This document shows, in pieces, positions 1-5,433 of a stretch of DNA of 5,433 nucleotides. Position numbers and translations under genes: made by a program. The stretch spans positions 1 to 5,433 of the forward strand of contig NZ_JAACKB010000219.1 of the NCBI RefSeq assembly GCF_010892395.1, written 5' to 3'. The DNA comes from Sulfurovum sp. bin170 (GTDB lineage: Bacteria > Campylobacterota > Campylobacteria > Campylobacterales > Sulfurovaceae). The notes beneath the pieces are model-generated. The model ran no database searches. It saw nothing but the letters and a program-made list of their open reading frames with translations, and was not told where the DNA came from. Numbering within the stretch: the stretch's first letter is position 1; each line of letters begins with the position of its first letter.

Positions 1-144
1 GGTGGAGCCAAACGATGGATAAGTCTCGGTTCAGTCTCAATCACCCCTGTAGAGTTTTACAAAATTGGATTTATCATGTTTATCTCTTGGAGTCTTGTTC
101 GTACTAGATTGCCAAAAGGAAGATGGAGCTTAGAGATGAGATAA
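1..144 (+). CDS. ftsW: FtsW, upstream reading-frame segment (5'-truncated, frameshifted)
   Basis: The window opens inside ftsW. Reading from base 1 gives GGAKRWISLGSVSITPVEFY followed by a hydrophobic helix ending near ISWSLVRTRLPK. The G-A-x-R-W-I and P-x-E-(F/L)-x-K signature is that of SEDS-family FtsW, the septal peptidoglycan glycosyltransferase. This frame ends at TAA 142-144 after a few non-homologous codons (RWSLEMR). FtsW-like sequence continues at once in the -1 frame from about base 117, where the coding sequence starting at 123 lies. Adding one A to the AAAA run at 114-117 would join the two as RTRLPKRKMELRDEIKLF, a smooth basic loop between membrane helices. The segment is therefore the upstream part of the same gene and not a separate protein. 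The true gene start lies before the window. Confidence 0.85.
   Translation, partial: GGAKRWISLGSVSITPVEFYKIGFIMFISWSLVRTRLPKGRWSLEMR
114..123 (+). other. Apparent -1 frameshift point in ftsW (A-run)
   Basis: The two FtsW frames meet between the stop of the downstream frame (TAG 105-107) and the stop of the upstream frame (TAA 142-144). The run AAAA at 114-117 is the natural place for a lost base: with five A's the reading is CCA AAA AGG AAG ATG, continuous with both halves. The site is not a classic A AAA AAG slippery heptamer, because only four A's are present and the preceding codon CCA would re-pair poorly. A sequencing, assembly or replication-slippage deletion is thus likelier than programmed frameshifting. 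Confidence 0.7.
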
Positions 145-842
145 AACTTTTTATACCCTATCTTGTTGTTCTGATTGTATCGACTCTTCTTATAGCTGTC
201 TTTCAAAAAGATTTGGGGCAAACAGTCGTTCTATCAGCTACTCTGTTGGTTCTATTTCTTCTAGTAGGAAGTAGCTTTCGATTCTTCTCTATACTATTTG
301 GAATTGGAATATTTGGGTTAATCCTACTCATTATCACTCAACCTCACAGATTAAAACGAATCCAAGAGTGGTTCCTATCTTTTGATAACTCTGCAAATAG
401 ACTAGAGACTTATCAAATATCAAACTCTTTAGATGCTATACATCATGGAGGTTTGTGGGGACAAGGGATAGGTAACGGTCAGTATAAACTTGGGTTTCTC
501 TCCGAAGTGCATACAGACTTTGTTTTAGCAGGGATGATGGAGGAGTTGGGATTTATCTCTATCCTTATTGTTACTCTAACGATACTATTTATCATATTTC
601 GTATCTTCAAAATAGCAGCAAGAGTTGATAATCCTAGCTACTATCTCTTCTGTGTAGGAGCCGCCCTACTCATTGCCTTTTCGTTTATTATAAATAGTTT
701 TGGTATATCTGGTATAACTCCTATCAAGGGAATTGCTGTACCATTTATAAGCTATGGAGGCTCACAGATAGTCGCTTCTTGTCTAAGTATAGGTCTAATC
801 TTAATGATTTCAAAAAAAGTAATACCAAAAAGAGGAGGATAA
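123..842 (+). CDS. ftsW: FtsW, C-terminal part (SEDS glycosyltransferase; cell-division lipid II polymerase)
   Basis: The product belongs to the FtsW/RodA/SpoVE (SEDS) family of integral membrane proteins that polymerise lipid II into glycan strands at the division septum, with a cognate class B PBP. Hydrophobic segments lie at about residues 10-27, 35-50, 53-72, 143-163, 173-192 and 202-230. Family motifs are QKDLGQ (28-33), YQISNSL...HHGG (98-110), KLGFLSEVHTDFVLAG (122-137) with the HTDF aspartate D132 at the position of the proposed catalytic Asp of FtsW/RodA, EELG (140-143), and GIAVPFISYGGS (203-214) near the C-terminus. At 239 residues it is far shorter than full FtsW (about 380-400) and lacks the N-terminal helices, which are encoded by the other frame upstream. 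ATG 123 is simply the first ATG after the frame break. Its only SD-like bases (AGGA, 117-120) lie two bases away, too close for normal use, so independent initiation is doubtful. It is followed by murG and is probably co-transcribed with it. Confidence 0.9.
   Translation: MELRDEIKLFIPYLVVLIVSTLLIAVFQKDLGQTVVLSATLLVLFLLVGSSFRFFSILFGIGIFGLILLIITQPHRLKRIQEWFLSFDNSANRLETYQISNSLDAIHHGGLWGQGIGNGQYKLGFLSEVHTDFVLAGMMEELGFISILIVTLTILFIIFRIFKIAARVDNPSYYLFCVGAALLIAFSFIINSFGISGITPIKGIAVPFISYGGSQIVASCLSIGLILMISKKVIPKRGG
833..838 (+). promoter_or_regulatory. Strong ribosome binding site for murG inside the ftsW 3' end
   Basis: AGGAGG, a full match to the anti-Shine-Dalgarno core, sits five bases before ATG 844 and within the last ftsW codons (encoding KRGG). 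It fixes the murG start and suggests translation of murG coupled to ftsW. Confidence 0.8.
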
Positions 843-843
843 A

Positions 844-1851
844 ATGTCTATAGTCATGACAGGTGGTGGCACAGGTGGTCACTTAGCAATTATAAAAGCA
901 GTAAAAGAGGAGCTTGAGGGTGAAAACCTCATCTATATAGGCTCAACAAAAGGTCAAGATAGAGCTTGGTTTGGAGAGGATAAACAGTTTAAATCTGTAC
1001 ATTTTCTTGATACACAAGGAGTTGTAAACCAAGGAGTACTTGGCAAATTTAAATCTCTCTATATGCTTATAAAAGCAACTATAGAGGCTAGAAAAATCCT
1101 AAAAAAAGTTAATGCAAAAGTTGTTTTCTGTGTTGGTGGATTCTCTGCTGCACCCACCTCATTTGCTGCAAAGATGCTAAAAATTCCCATCATCATTCAT
1201 GAACAAAATGCAGCCATTGGCTCACTAAATAGACTCCTTAGAAATCACGCCAAAGCGTTCATATCATCATATGAAGAGGATAGCCCTATCCACTCCTATC
1301 CTATCAAAAGAGAGTTCTTTGAAAAATCAAGAATCCGTAAAGAGATAAAAACCATCATATTTTTAGGTGGTTCACAAGGTGCTGTAGCTATCAACAATCT
1401 AGCCCTAGAACTAGCCCTCATCATCAAAGAGAGAGGCATCCGAATCATCCACCAAGCAGGAGAGAACAATATCCAAGAGGTAGAGCAGTCCTACAGAGAT
1501 ATGGGCATAGGGGCTATTGTCTTTGGGTTTACAGATAGACTCTCCGACTATATGCAAGAGGCTGATTTTGCAGTAGCTAGAGCAGGTGCTTCAACACTCT
1601 GGGAGCTATCAGCCACTGCATGTCCTACACTCTTTATCCCCTACCCTCACGCTGCAAGTGACCATCAGTACTACAATGCCAAGTTTTTAGAGGAGCAAGG
1701 TGTGGCTTGGATTATGAGAGAGGGTGAGATTGATAACTCCAAGCTTCTCTCTATTTTAGAAGAGGATATGACCAAAAAGAGTAGTAAGCTTAGAGAGATG
1801 ATAAAGAGTGATGGAGCTAAAAAAATAGCAGATATGCTTCGCGAATTATGA
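844..1851 (+). CDS. murG: MurG, UDP-GlcNAc:lipid I N-acetylglucosaminyltransferase
   Basis: MurG transfers GlcNAc from UDP-GlcNAc to lipid I on the inner face of the cytoplasmic membrane, making lipid II, the last cytoplasmic step of peptidoglycan synthesis and the substrate of FtsW. The protein has 335 residues, typical of the compact campylobacterial form (about 340). It shows the two-lobed GT-B (GT28) layout: N-lobe loop GGGTGGH (7-13), HEQNAAIG (119-126), C-lobe GGSQGA (175-180), the nucleotide-sugar loop ARAGASTLWEL (245-255) with E254 at the usual ribose-binding glutamate, and PYPHAASDHQYYNA (266-279). All expected motifs are intact. The start lies one base after the ftsW stop and has a strong SD, so the two genes form an operon. 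The last codons (KIADMLREL) are partly repeated downstream at 1985-2001, beyond a palindromic element. No clear Rho-independent terminator follows the gene. Confidence 0.97.
   Translation: MSIVMTGGGTGGHLAIIKAVKEELEGENLIYIGSTKGQDRAWFGEDKQFKSVHFLDTQGVVNQGVLGKFKSLYMLIKATIEARKILKKVNAKVVFCVGGFSAAPTSFAAKMLKIPIIIHEQNAAIGSLNRLLRNHAKAFISSYEEDSPIHSYPIKREFFEKSRIRKEIKTIIFLGGSQGAVAINNLALELALIIKERGIRIIHQAGENNIQEVEQSYRDMGIGAIVFGFTDRLSDYMQEADFAVARAGASTLWELSATACPTLFIPYPHAASDHQYYNAKFLEEQGVAWIMREGEIDNSKLLSILEEDMTKKSSKLREMIKSDGAKKIADMLREL
1825..1841 (+). repeat. Direct repeat, copy A (murG 3' end)
   Basis: ATAGCAGATATGCTTCG, encoding IADMLR near the MurG C-terminus, recurs 160 bases downstream with a single change at 1985-2001. 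The two copies flank inverted-repeat element 1. This looks like a duplicated piece of murG, and which copy is ancestral cannot be told from one sequence. Confidence 0.75.
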
Positions 1852-1866
1852 TGAGAGAGATGCCCG

Positions 1867-1979
1867 TCTCGTTCCACCTGTCCTCAGGTGGAATGCATAC
1901 AGAAAATTAATAACAATATTAAGTTTTTTAATTTATTGAACTCTCGTATGCATTCCACCTCAGAGAGGATGGAACGAGA
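1867..1979. repeat. Inverted-repeat element 1 (BIME/MITE-like, two hairpin arms around an AT-rich core)
   Basis: Two 34-base arms (1867-1900 and 1946-1979) are inverted copies matching at 28 positions. The outer 10 bases (TCTCGTTCCA) and inner 14 bases (GGTGGAATGCATAC) are identical, with changes only in the middle. Each arm is itself palindromic. The left has TTCCACCTG (1872-1880), loop TCCT, CAGGTGGAA (1885-1893). The right has TTCCACCTC (1953-1961), loop AGA, GAGG, one bulged A, TGGAA (ending at 1974). The 45-base core (1901-1945) is very AT-rich and has no gene. This is the architecture of paired REP sequences (a BIME) or a tiny non-autonomous element. No transposase is encoded, and arm identity to any known family cannot be checked here. 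Confidence 0.8.
1872..1893 (+). repeat. Hairpin in left arm of element 1
   Basis: A perfect 9-base-pair stem (TTCCACCTG/CAGGTGGAA) with a 4-base loop starts about 20 bases after the murG stop. In mRNA it would form a 3' stem-loop and might protect the murG transcript end or weaken read-through. It is followed by TGCATACAG and not by a T-run, so it is not a standard intrinsic terminator. Confidence 0.75.
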
Positions 1980-1984
1980 ATAAG

Positions 1985-2001
1985 ATAGCAGAGATGCTTC
2001 G
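1985..2001 (+). repeat. Direct repeat, copy B (stranded murG 3'-end fragment)
   Basis: ATAGCAGAGATGCTTCG matches the murG tail at 1825-1841 in 16 of 17 bases. In frame it would read IAEMLR, conservative with IADMLR of MurG. It lies exactly between the two inverted-repeat elements, and its last bases (CG) overlap the first arm of element 2. Confidence 0.75.
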
Positions 2002-2106
2002 TAGGTGTGACTATGTCACACAACAAATCTAAAATAAACTGCTTGGTTATTTTGAATGTAATATTTTCGATATTTGGTTTAGGTGTGTGACATGGTCACA
2101 CCTACG
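2000..2106. repeat. Inverted-repeat element 2 (GTAG-type REP pair, BIME-like)
   Basis: Two 22-base arms (2000-2021 and 2085-2106) are inverted copies with one mismatch. Each is GTAG followed by a hairpin: GTGTGAC, three bases, GTCACAC. The spacer is TAT on the left and, read from the opposite strand, CAT on the right. GTAG plus palindrome is the defining layout of REP sequences recognised by RAYT (TnpA-REP) Y1 transposases, and two REPs in opposite orientation make a BIME. The inner part also pairs with bulges: AACAAAT (2022-2028) with ATTTGGTT (2072-2079), and AAAATA (2031-2036) with TATTTT (2062-2067). The whole 107 bases could therefore fold as one long imperfect hairpin. The element ends 21 bases before the next gene and so would lie in its 5' leader or promoter zone. 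No coding potential is seen. Confidence 0.85.
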
Positions 2107-2117
2107 GCATAGAAACA

Positions 2118-2124
2118 GGGAGAG
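2118..2124 (+). promoter_or_regulatory. Ribosome binding site of the L,D-transpeptidase gene
   Basis: GGGAGAG, with core GGAG at 2119-2122, lies five bases before ATG 2128 and supports this start. It lies outside element 2, so that element leaves ribosome access intact. Confidence 0.6.
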
Positions 2125-2127
2125 ATA

Positions 2128-2922
2128 ATGAAACGAACAGTTATAGATTTTCTATTTTTTATAATAATATTAACTATAGGAGTAACCCTATTCTATTTTC
2201 TAGGCAGAGATATTTGGTATCCATACTACAAGGAGTATTTTATCCAAAAAGATATCCAACCAATAGAGTGTAAAGAGTGCAATCTCACACATGTTGACCC
2301 AAATGCAATTGAAACTCCACCTGTAATCACTTTAATAGAACCCAAAGAGGAGCTAAACTCCACACAGAGACTAAAACGACATCTTGCAGATAGTGATTTT
2401 GTCTTCTATCCCAAAAAGCTAACTCTTATAGGAATGAAACATGAGAAACTTTTAGAGGTCTGGGCAGAACTTCATGGCAAGTGGGTACACCTCACAACCT
2501 ATCCATTTACAGCATTTTCTGGAAGATTGGGACCCAAATATAGAGAGGGAGATAGACAGATACCTGAGGGGATATATGGAATCTCATATCTAAATCCAAA
2601 CAGCAAGTTTCATCTCTCCATGAGAGTAAACTACCCTAACAGTTTTGATAGGAAGATGGCAAGAAGAGAAAAAAGAACCAATTTGGGTGGAGATATTATG
2701 ATACATGGTAACAGTGTCACTACAGGTTGTATCCCAATAGGTGATGATAAGATAGAGGAGCTTTATCTATTGGCTGAAAAGGTGGGGATTGGCAATATAA
2801 AAGTTATCCTCACCCCTGTAGATTTTAGGAAGATGGAAGTAAAGATAAAAAATGATAAACACCCATGGCTAGAGGGGCTTTATGGTGATATAAAAAAGGA
2901 GTTGAAAGCTTTTCAATTATGA
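2128..2922 (+). CDS. YafK-type murein L,D-transpeptidase family protein (YkuD fold), membrane-anchored
   Basis: The 264-residue protein has a short basic N-terminus and one hydrophobic helix (about 6-25), read as an inner-membrane anchor or uncleaved signal, with the rest in the periplasm. Residues about 96-230 match the YkuD/YafK (COG3034-like) catalytic domain: EVWAELHGKWVHLTTYPF (110-127), SGRLGPKYREGDRQIPEG (131-148), YLNPNSKFHLSM (154-165), NYPNSFDR (168-175), and the active-site stretch IHGNSVTTGCIPI with H193 and nucleophile C201. Family members form or cut L,D bonds in murein using a cysteine. E. coli YafK (DpaA) releases Lpp from murein, and campylobacterial relatives trim stem peptides and affect cell shape. 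Whether this one crosslinks, trims or hydrolyses cannot be told from sequence. Two cysteines in the linker after the helix (CKEC, 48-51) could form a disulfide or metal pair. The gene follows murG after the repeat-filled gap, so its transcription may come from murG or from an unseen promoter. Confidence 0.88.
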   Translation: MKRTVIDFLFFIIILTIGVTLFYFLGRDIWYPYYKEYFIQKDIQPIECKECNLTHVDPNAIETPPVITLIEPKEELNSTQRLKRHLADSDFVFYPKKLTLIGMKHEKLLEVWAELHGKWVHLTTYPFTAFSGRLGPKYREGDRQIPEGIYGISYLNPNSKFHLSMRVNYPNSFDRKMARREKRTNLGGDIMIHGNSVTTGCIPIGDDKIEELYLLAEKVGIGNIKVILTPVDFRKMEVKIKNDKHPWLEGLYGDIKKELKAFQL

Positions 2923-2993
2923 ATTAGCTTGTATCCTACCATTACACTTTAGACAAATATATTTTTATAGTCAAAATGCCCCAATTTAACCTC

Positions 2994-3007
2994 ATTTTAG
3001 CTAAAAT
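2994..3007 (+). promoter_or_regulatory. Likely alaS promoter (extended -10) within a perfect 14-base palindrome
   Basis: ATTTTAGCTAAAAT contains a -10-like TAAAAT (3002-3007) preceded by TTTTAGC, resembling the -10 region of campylobacterial sigma-70 promoters, which often lack a recognisable -35. Transcription would begin near 3013-3016, leaving a leader of about 20-25 bases before ATG 3037. The motif is also exactly palindromic, so it could serve as a small operator or fire in both directions, though an AT-rich palindrome can arise by chance. A second, weaker -10-like TATAGT lies at 2966-2971. The 114-base gap holds no gene and no obvious terminator for the upstream gene. Confidence 0.45.
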
Positions 3008-3036
3008 ACCCACAATTAAAAACACGGGGTTTTACA

Positions 3037-5433
3037 ATGGATATTAGACAAAAGTTTCTAAACTATTTTCAACGCAAAGGGCATACACTAAACGCAAGTA
3101 GCCCACTAGTACCAATTGATGATGATGGTACACTTATGTTTGTCAATGCGGGGATGGTTCCATTCAAGAGCATCTTTACAGGCACTGCTCCAATCCCAAC
3201 TCCTCCAAGAGCAACCAGTTCTCAAACTTGTCTAAGAGCTGGTGGAAAACACAACGACCTTGATAATGTCGGTTATACAGCTAGACACCATACACTTTTT
3301 GAGATGCTTGGAAACTTCTCTTTTGGTAACTATTTCAAAGAGGATGCGATAGCTTATGCTTGGGAGTTTATCACTTCGGAGAAATATTTGAATCTGCCTG
3401 TTGATAAGATATGGGTTACAGTCCACGAAAATGATGATGAGGCTTATGAGTTGTGGCAGAAGCATATCTCAAAAGATAGAATCATGAAATTTGATGACAA
3501 AGAGAACTTTTGGGCGATGGGTGATACTGGTGCTTGTGGGCCTTGCTCTGAAATTTTTTATGACCAAGGTGCAGAGCATTTCAGTGGCAAAGAGGACTAT
3601 TTGGGTGGAGAGGGTGACCGTTTCTTAGAGATTTGGAATCTTGTATTTATGCAGTATGAACGAGATGCAGAGGGCAATCTAAATCCACTTCCAAAACCAA
3701 GTATCGATACAGGTATGGGGCTAGAGAGAGTTGTGGCAATAAAAGAGGGGGAACTCAACAACTATCACTCTTCACTTTTTATGCCATTTATAGATAAGTT
3801 AGGTGAGCTTGTGGGAATGCCATATAACTACAGTACTGATAATAGTGCTAGTTATCGTGTGATTGCTGACCACCTTCGCTCATGCTCGTTTCTCTTGGCA
3901 CAAGGTGTAAACTTTGATAAAGATGGGCGTGGTTATGTTTTGCGACGAATCATGCGTCGTGCAATTCGTCATGGGTATCTGCTTGGATTGCGAGAGCCAT
4001 TTATGTATAAATTAGTTGATGTTTTGGTGGAGACGATGGGTGAGCAATATAGCTACCTACCTCAAAGAGCAGAGTCGATTAAAACTTCCATGAAGCTTGA
4101 AGAGGAGAGGTTTTTCCGTACTATTGAGGATGGGATTAAACTTTTCAATGCAGAGTTAGAGAATACAACGGATATATTTGATGGTGAGATTGCATTCAAA
4201 CTCAATGATACCTACGGTTTCCCACTTGACCTCACAGAGGATATGTTGAGAGAGGAAAATATCAAACTTGACATTGATGCATTTAACAAAAAATTAGAGA
4301 CTCAAAAAACTCAATCAAAAGCAAACTGGAAAGGTACAGGTGACGCTGCACAGAGTGGTGATTTCAAATCTATCAAAGAGAGTTTTGGAGTCAATGAGTT
4401 TGTGGGATATGAAGAGACAACAGCAGAAGCTACAGTACTAGCACTTTTGGATGAGGATTTCAAACAGGTTGATAGTGTTGATGGAAAAGGTTGGGTATAT
4501 CTAAGCAAAACTCCATTTTACGCAGAATCAGGTGGACAGACAGGAGACTCTGGAACAATTACCGTAGGTCGGGGTGCCCCCTCCCCGACAATCAAAGCCC
4601 TAGACACCAAAAAATTCCTAGACATGAATCTATCAGAAGTAGAAGGTTCCCTAGAAATAGGTGACAAGATAACAGCAATAGTTGACCCAAAAAGAGCCGA
4701 AATAGAGAAACATCACTCTGCAACCCACCTGCTCCATGCAGGGCTTAGAGAGCTTTTGGGTGAGCATATCGCACAAGCAGGTTCACTCAATGATGACAAG
4801 AGACTGCGATTTGACTTCTCTCATCCACAAGCGATGACCACAAAAGAGATAGCAAAAGTAGAAGCTTGGGTTAATGATAAGATTAACCGTAATATTAGTA
4901 GAAAAACAGAGGTTATGTCTGTGGATGATGCAAGAGATTCAGGTGCGATGGCTCTCTTTGGTGAAAAGTATGGTGATGAAGTTCGAGTAGTTAGTTTTGC
5001 AGATAACTCTGTTGAGCTTTGTGGTGGTACTCATGTGAATAGTGCTTCAGAGATTGGACTTTTTATGATTACCAAAGAGTCAGGAGTTTCAGCAGGGGTT
5101 AGACGGATTGAAGCTATCTGTGGAAATTCTGCCATTACAGAGGTTAACACTCTTAGAAACTCTCTTGTGGAGATTAAAACTGAACTGAAAAATCAAAATC
5201 CAATAGCAGGGATAACCAAACTTAAAGAGCAGATTAAAACTCTTAAAGTTGAGCTTCAAACGGCTCTTAACTCTACCAAAAAAGAGTTGACGGCTAGTGA
5301 GATTAATGGTGTAACTGTAATCGTTGATGAGGTGGAAACAGGAGATATAAAAGAGCTTATAGATGAAGCTAAGAACAAATATCCTTCTGTTGCTATTATG
5401 CTGTTTCAGAAAAAAGGTAAAAAAGTTATGATA
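3037..5433 (+). CDS. alaS: Alanyl-tRNA synthetase, 3'-truncated by the window end
   Basis: AlaS charges tRNA-Ala and hydrolyses mis-charged Ser- or Gly-tRNA-Ala. The frame is open for 799 codons to the last base. Full proteins have about 850-880 residues, so only the end of the C-Ala domain is missing. The class II catalytic core includes [12 protein letters not shown] (34-45), [11 protein letters not shown] (69-79), [15 protein letters not shown] (83-97) and motif 3 DTGMGLER (224-231). The helical tRNA-binding part includes [16 protein letters not shown] near 300-313. The editing domain has zinc-type ligands in HSATH (H560, H564) and CGGTH (C662, H666). A leucine/lysine-rich helical stretch at about 708-750 leads into C-Ala (GVTVIVDE). 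Start [11 protein letters not shown] is the usual AlaS N-terminus. The SD is weak (GGGG, 3026-3029, seven bases before ATG). Residues 510-517 (VGRGAPSP) come from a GC-rich REP-like hairpin and look foreign to the family. All active-site residues seen are intact. Confidence 0.97.
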   Translation, partial: MDIRQKFLNYFQRKGHTLNASSPLVPIDDDGTLMFVNAGMVPFKSIFTGTAPIPTPPRATSSQTCLRAGGKHNDLDNVGYTARHHTLFEMLGNFSFGNYFKEDAIAYAWEFITSEKYLNLPVDKIWVTVHENDDEAYELWQKHISKDRIMKFDDKENFWAMGDTGACGPCSEIFYDQGAEHFSGKEDYLGGEGDRFLEIWNLVFMQYERDAEGNLNPLPKPSIDTGMGLERVVAIKEGELNNYHSSLFMPFIDKLGELVGMPYNYSTDNSASYRVIADHLRSCSFLLAQGVNFDKDGRGYVLRRIMRRAIRHGYLLGLREPFMYKLVDVLVETMGEQYSYLPQRAESIKTSMKLEEERFFRTIEDGIKLFNAELENTTDIFDGEIAFKLNDTYGFPLDLTEDMLREENIKLDIDAFNKKLETQKTQSKANWKGTGDAAQSGDFKSIKESFGVNEFVGYEETTAEATVLALLDEDFKQVDSVDGKGWVYLSKTPFYAESGGQTGDSGTITVGRGAPSPTIKALDTKKFLDMNLSEVEGSLEIGDKITAIVDPKRAEIEKHHSATHLLHAGLRELLGEHIAQAGSLNDDKRLRFDFSHPQAMTTKEIAKVEAWVNDKINRNISRKTEVMSVDDARDSGAMALFGEKYGDEVRVVSFADNSVELCGGTHVNSASEIGLFMITKESGVSAGVRRIEAICGNSAITEVNTLRNSLVEIKTELKNQNPIAGITKLKEQIKTLKVELQTALNSTKKELTASEINGVTVIVDEVETGDIKELIDEAKNKYPSVAIMLFQKKGKKVMI
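4564..4589 (+). repeat. REP-like GC-rich hairpin translated in frame inside alaS
   Basis: GTAG (4564-4567) is followed by a stem of GTCGGGG (4568-4574), loop TGCCCCCT and CCCCGAC (4583-4589). The stem is a perfect 7 base pairs and is strikingly GC-rich within an AT-rich gene. The layout, GTAG plus palindrome, is that of REP sequences and matches the arms of element 2 in form but not in stem sequence. Read in the alaS frame it encodes VGRGAPSP (510-517), between [15 protein letters not shown] and IKALDTKKF. This lies in a poorly conserved loop before the HxxxH editing motif. No stop codon or frame change results, so the enzyme is probably functional with a small extra loop. Confidence 0.75.

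Noticed and set aside
109..123. Programmed -1 frameshift signal in ftsW
   Set aside because: Only a single A AAA slip is possible, the P-site codon CCA would mispair, and no convincing downstream stem or upstream SD stimulator was seen. A base-loss explanation is simpler.
1671..1877. Open frame of 68 codons on the minus strand
   Set aside because: It overlaps the intact murG 3' end, has no recognisable domain, and its composition mirrors the codons of murG. It is a shadow frame.
1848..1910. Twenty-codon frame starting at an ATGA overlap with the murG stop (MMREMPVSF...)
   Set aside because: The overlap is suggestive of coupling, but most of the frame is the left arm of element 1. It is therefore a by-product of the repeat, with no sign of selection for coding.
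1872..1930. Intrinsic terminator after murG
   Set aside because: There is a good stem at 1872-1893, but the bases after it are mixed. The nearest T-run (1924-1929) is about 30 bases away and lies in the AT-rich core.
2041..2070. Promoter for the L,D-transpeptidase gene in the core of element 2 (TAATAT at 2059-2064)
   Set aside because: AT-rich sequence gives many such matches. There is no -35 at proper distance and no extended -10, so it is not listed as a feature.
1867..2106. CRISPR array
   Set aside because: The repeats occur as two unlike inverted pairs and not as regularly spaced direct copies, and there are no cas genes.
3232..3465. Open frame of 77 codons on the minus strand
   Set aside because: It lies wholly inside the conserved AlaS catalytic core on the opposite strand, with no ribosome site or recognisable motif.
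4311..4508. Open frame of 65 codons on the minus strand
   Set aside because: It lies wholly inside alaS and is serine-rich, as expected from the reverse complement of this gene.

Overview
The window looks like a chromosomal segment from a low-GC Campylobacterota (Epsilonproteobacteria) genome, probably a Sulfurovum- or Sulfurimonas-like free-living member. The basis is the style of the FtsW, MurG and AlaS proteins, the ftsW-murG pairing, and an extended -10 type promoter (TTTTAGCTAAAAT) without a clear -35 box. The genus is an inference and is not proven by the sequence. All genes lie on the + strand.

Layout. Positions 1-842 hold the 3' part of ftsW (SEDS peptidoglycan glycosyltransferase), cut by the window start and split between two reading frames near 114-123. 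At 844-1851 is murG (lipid II synthase), one base after the ftsW stop and with a strong Shine-Dalgarno (SD) site inside the ftsW end. Positions 1852-2127 form a 276-base gap filled by two back-to-back inverted-repeat elements of the REP/BIME type. Each has two self-palindromic hairpin arms in opposite orientation around an AT-rich core. At 2128-2922 is a membrane-anchored YafK-type L,D-transpeptidase family protein. Positions 2923-3036 hold a likely promoter for alaS. From 3037 to the window end runs alaS (alanyl-tRNA synthetase), 799 codons without a stop and truncated at its 3' end. It carries a GC-rich REP-like hairpin (4564-4589) translated in frame inside the editing half of the protein.

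How the genes work together. FtsW polymerises the lipid II that MurG makes, and the L,D-transpeptidase family protein probably edits or crosslinks the resulting murein, so the first three genes form a cell-wall group. AlaS is an unrelated housekeeping enzyme with its own promoter.

The most unusual content is the repeats, not the genes. Three sequence-distinct palindromic repeat families occur within 2.7 kb. Two begin with GTAG followed by a hairpin, the hallmark of REP elements mobilised by RAYT (TnpA-REP) transposases. No RAYT gene is in the window. A near-copy of the murG 3' end (16 of 17 bases) lies on the far side of the first element, which suggests a duplication linked to its arrival. 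No other novel multi-gene system is visible.
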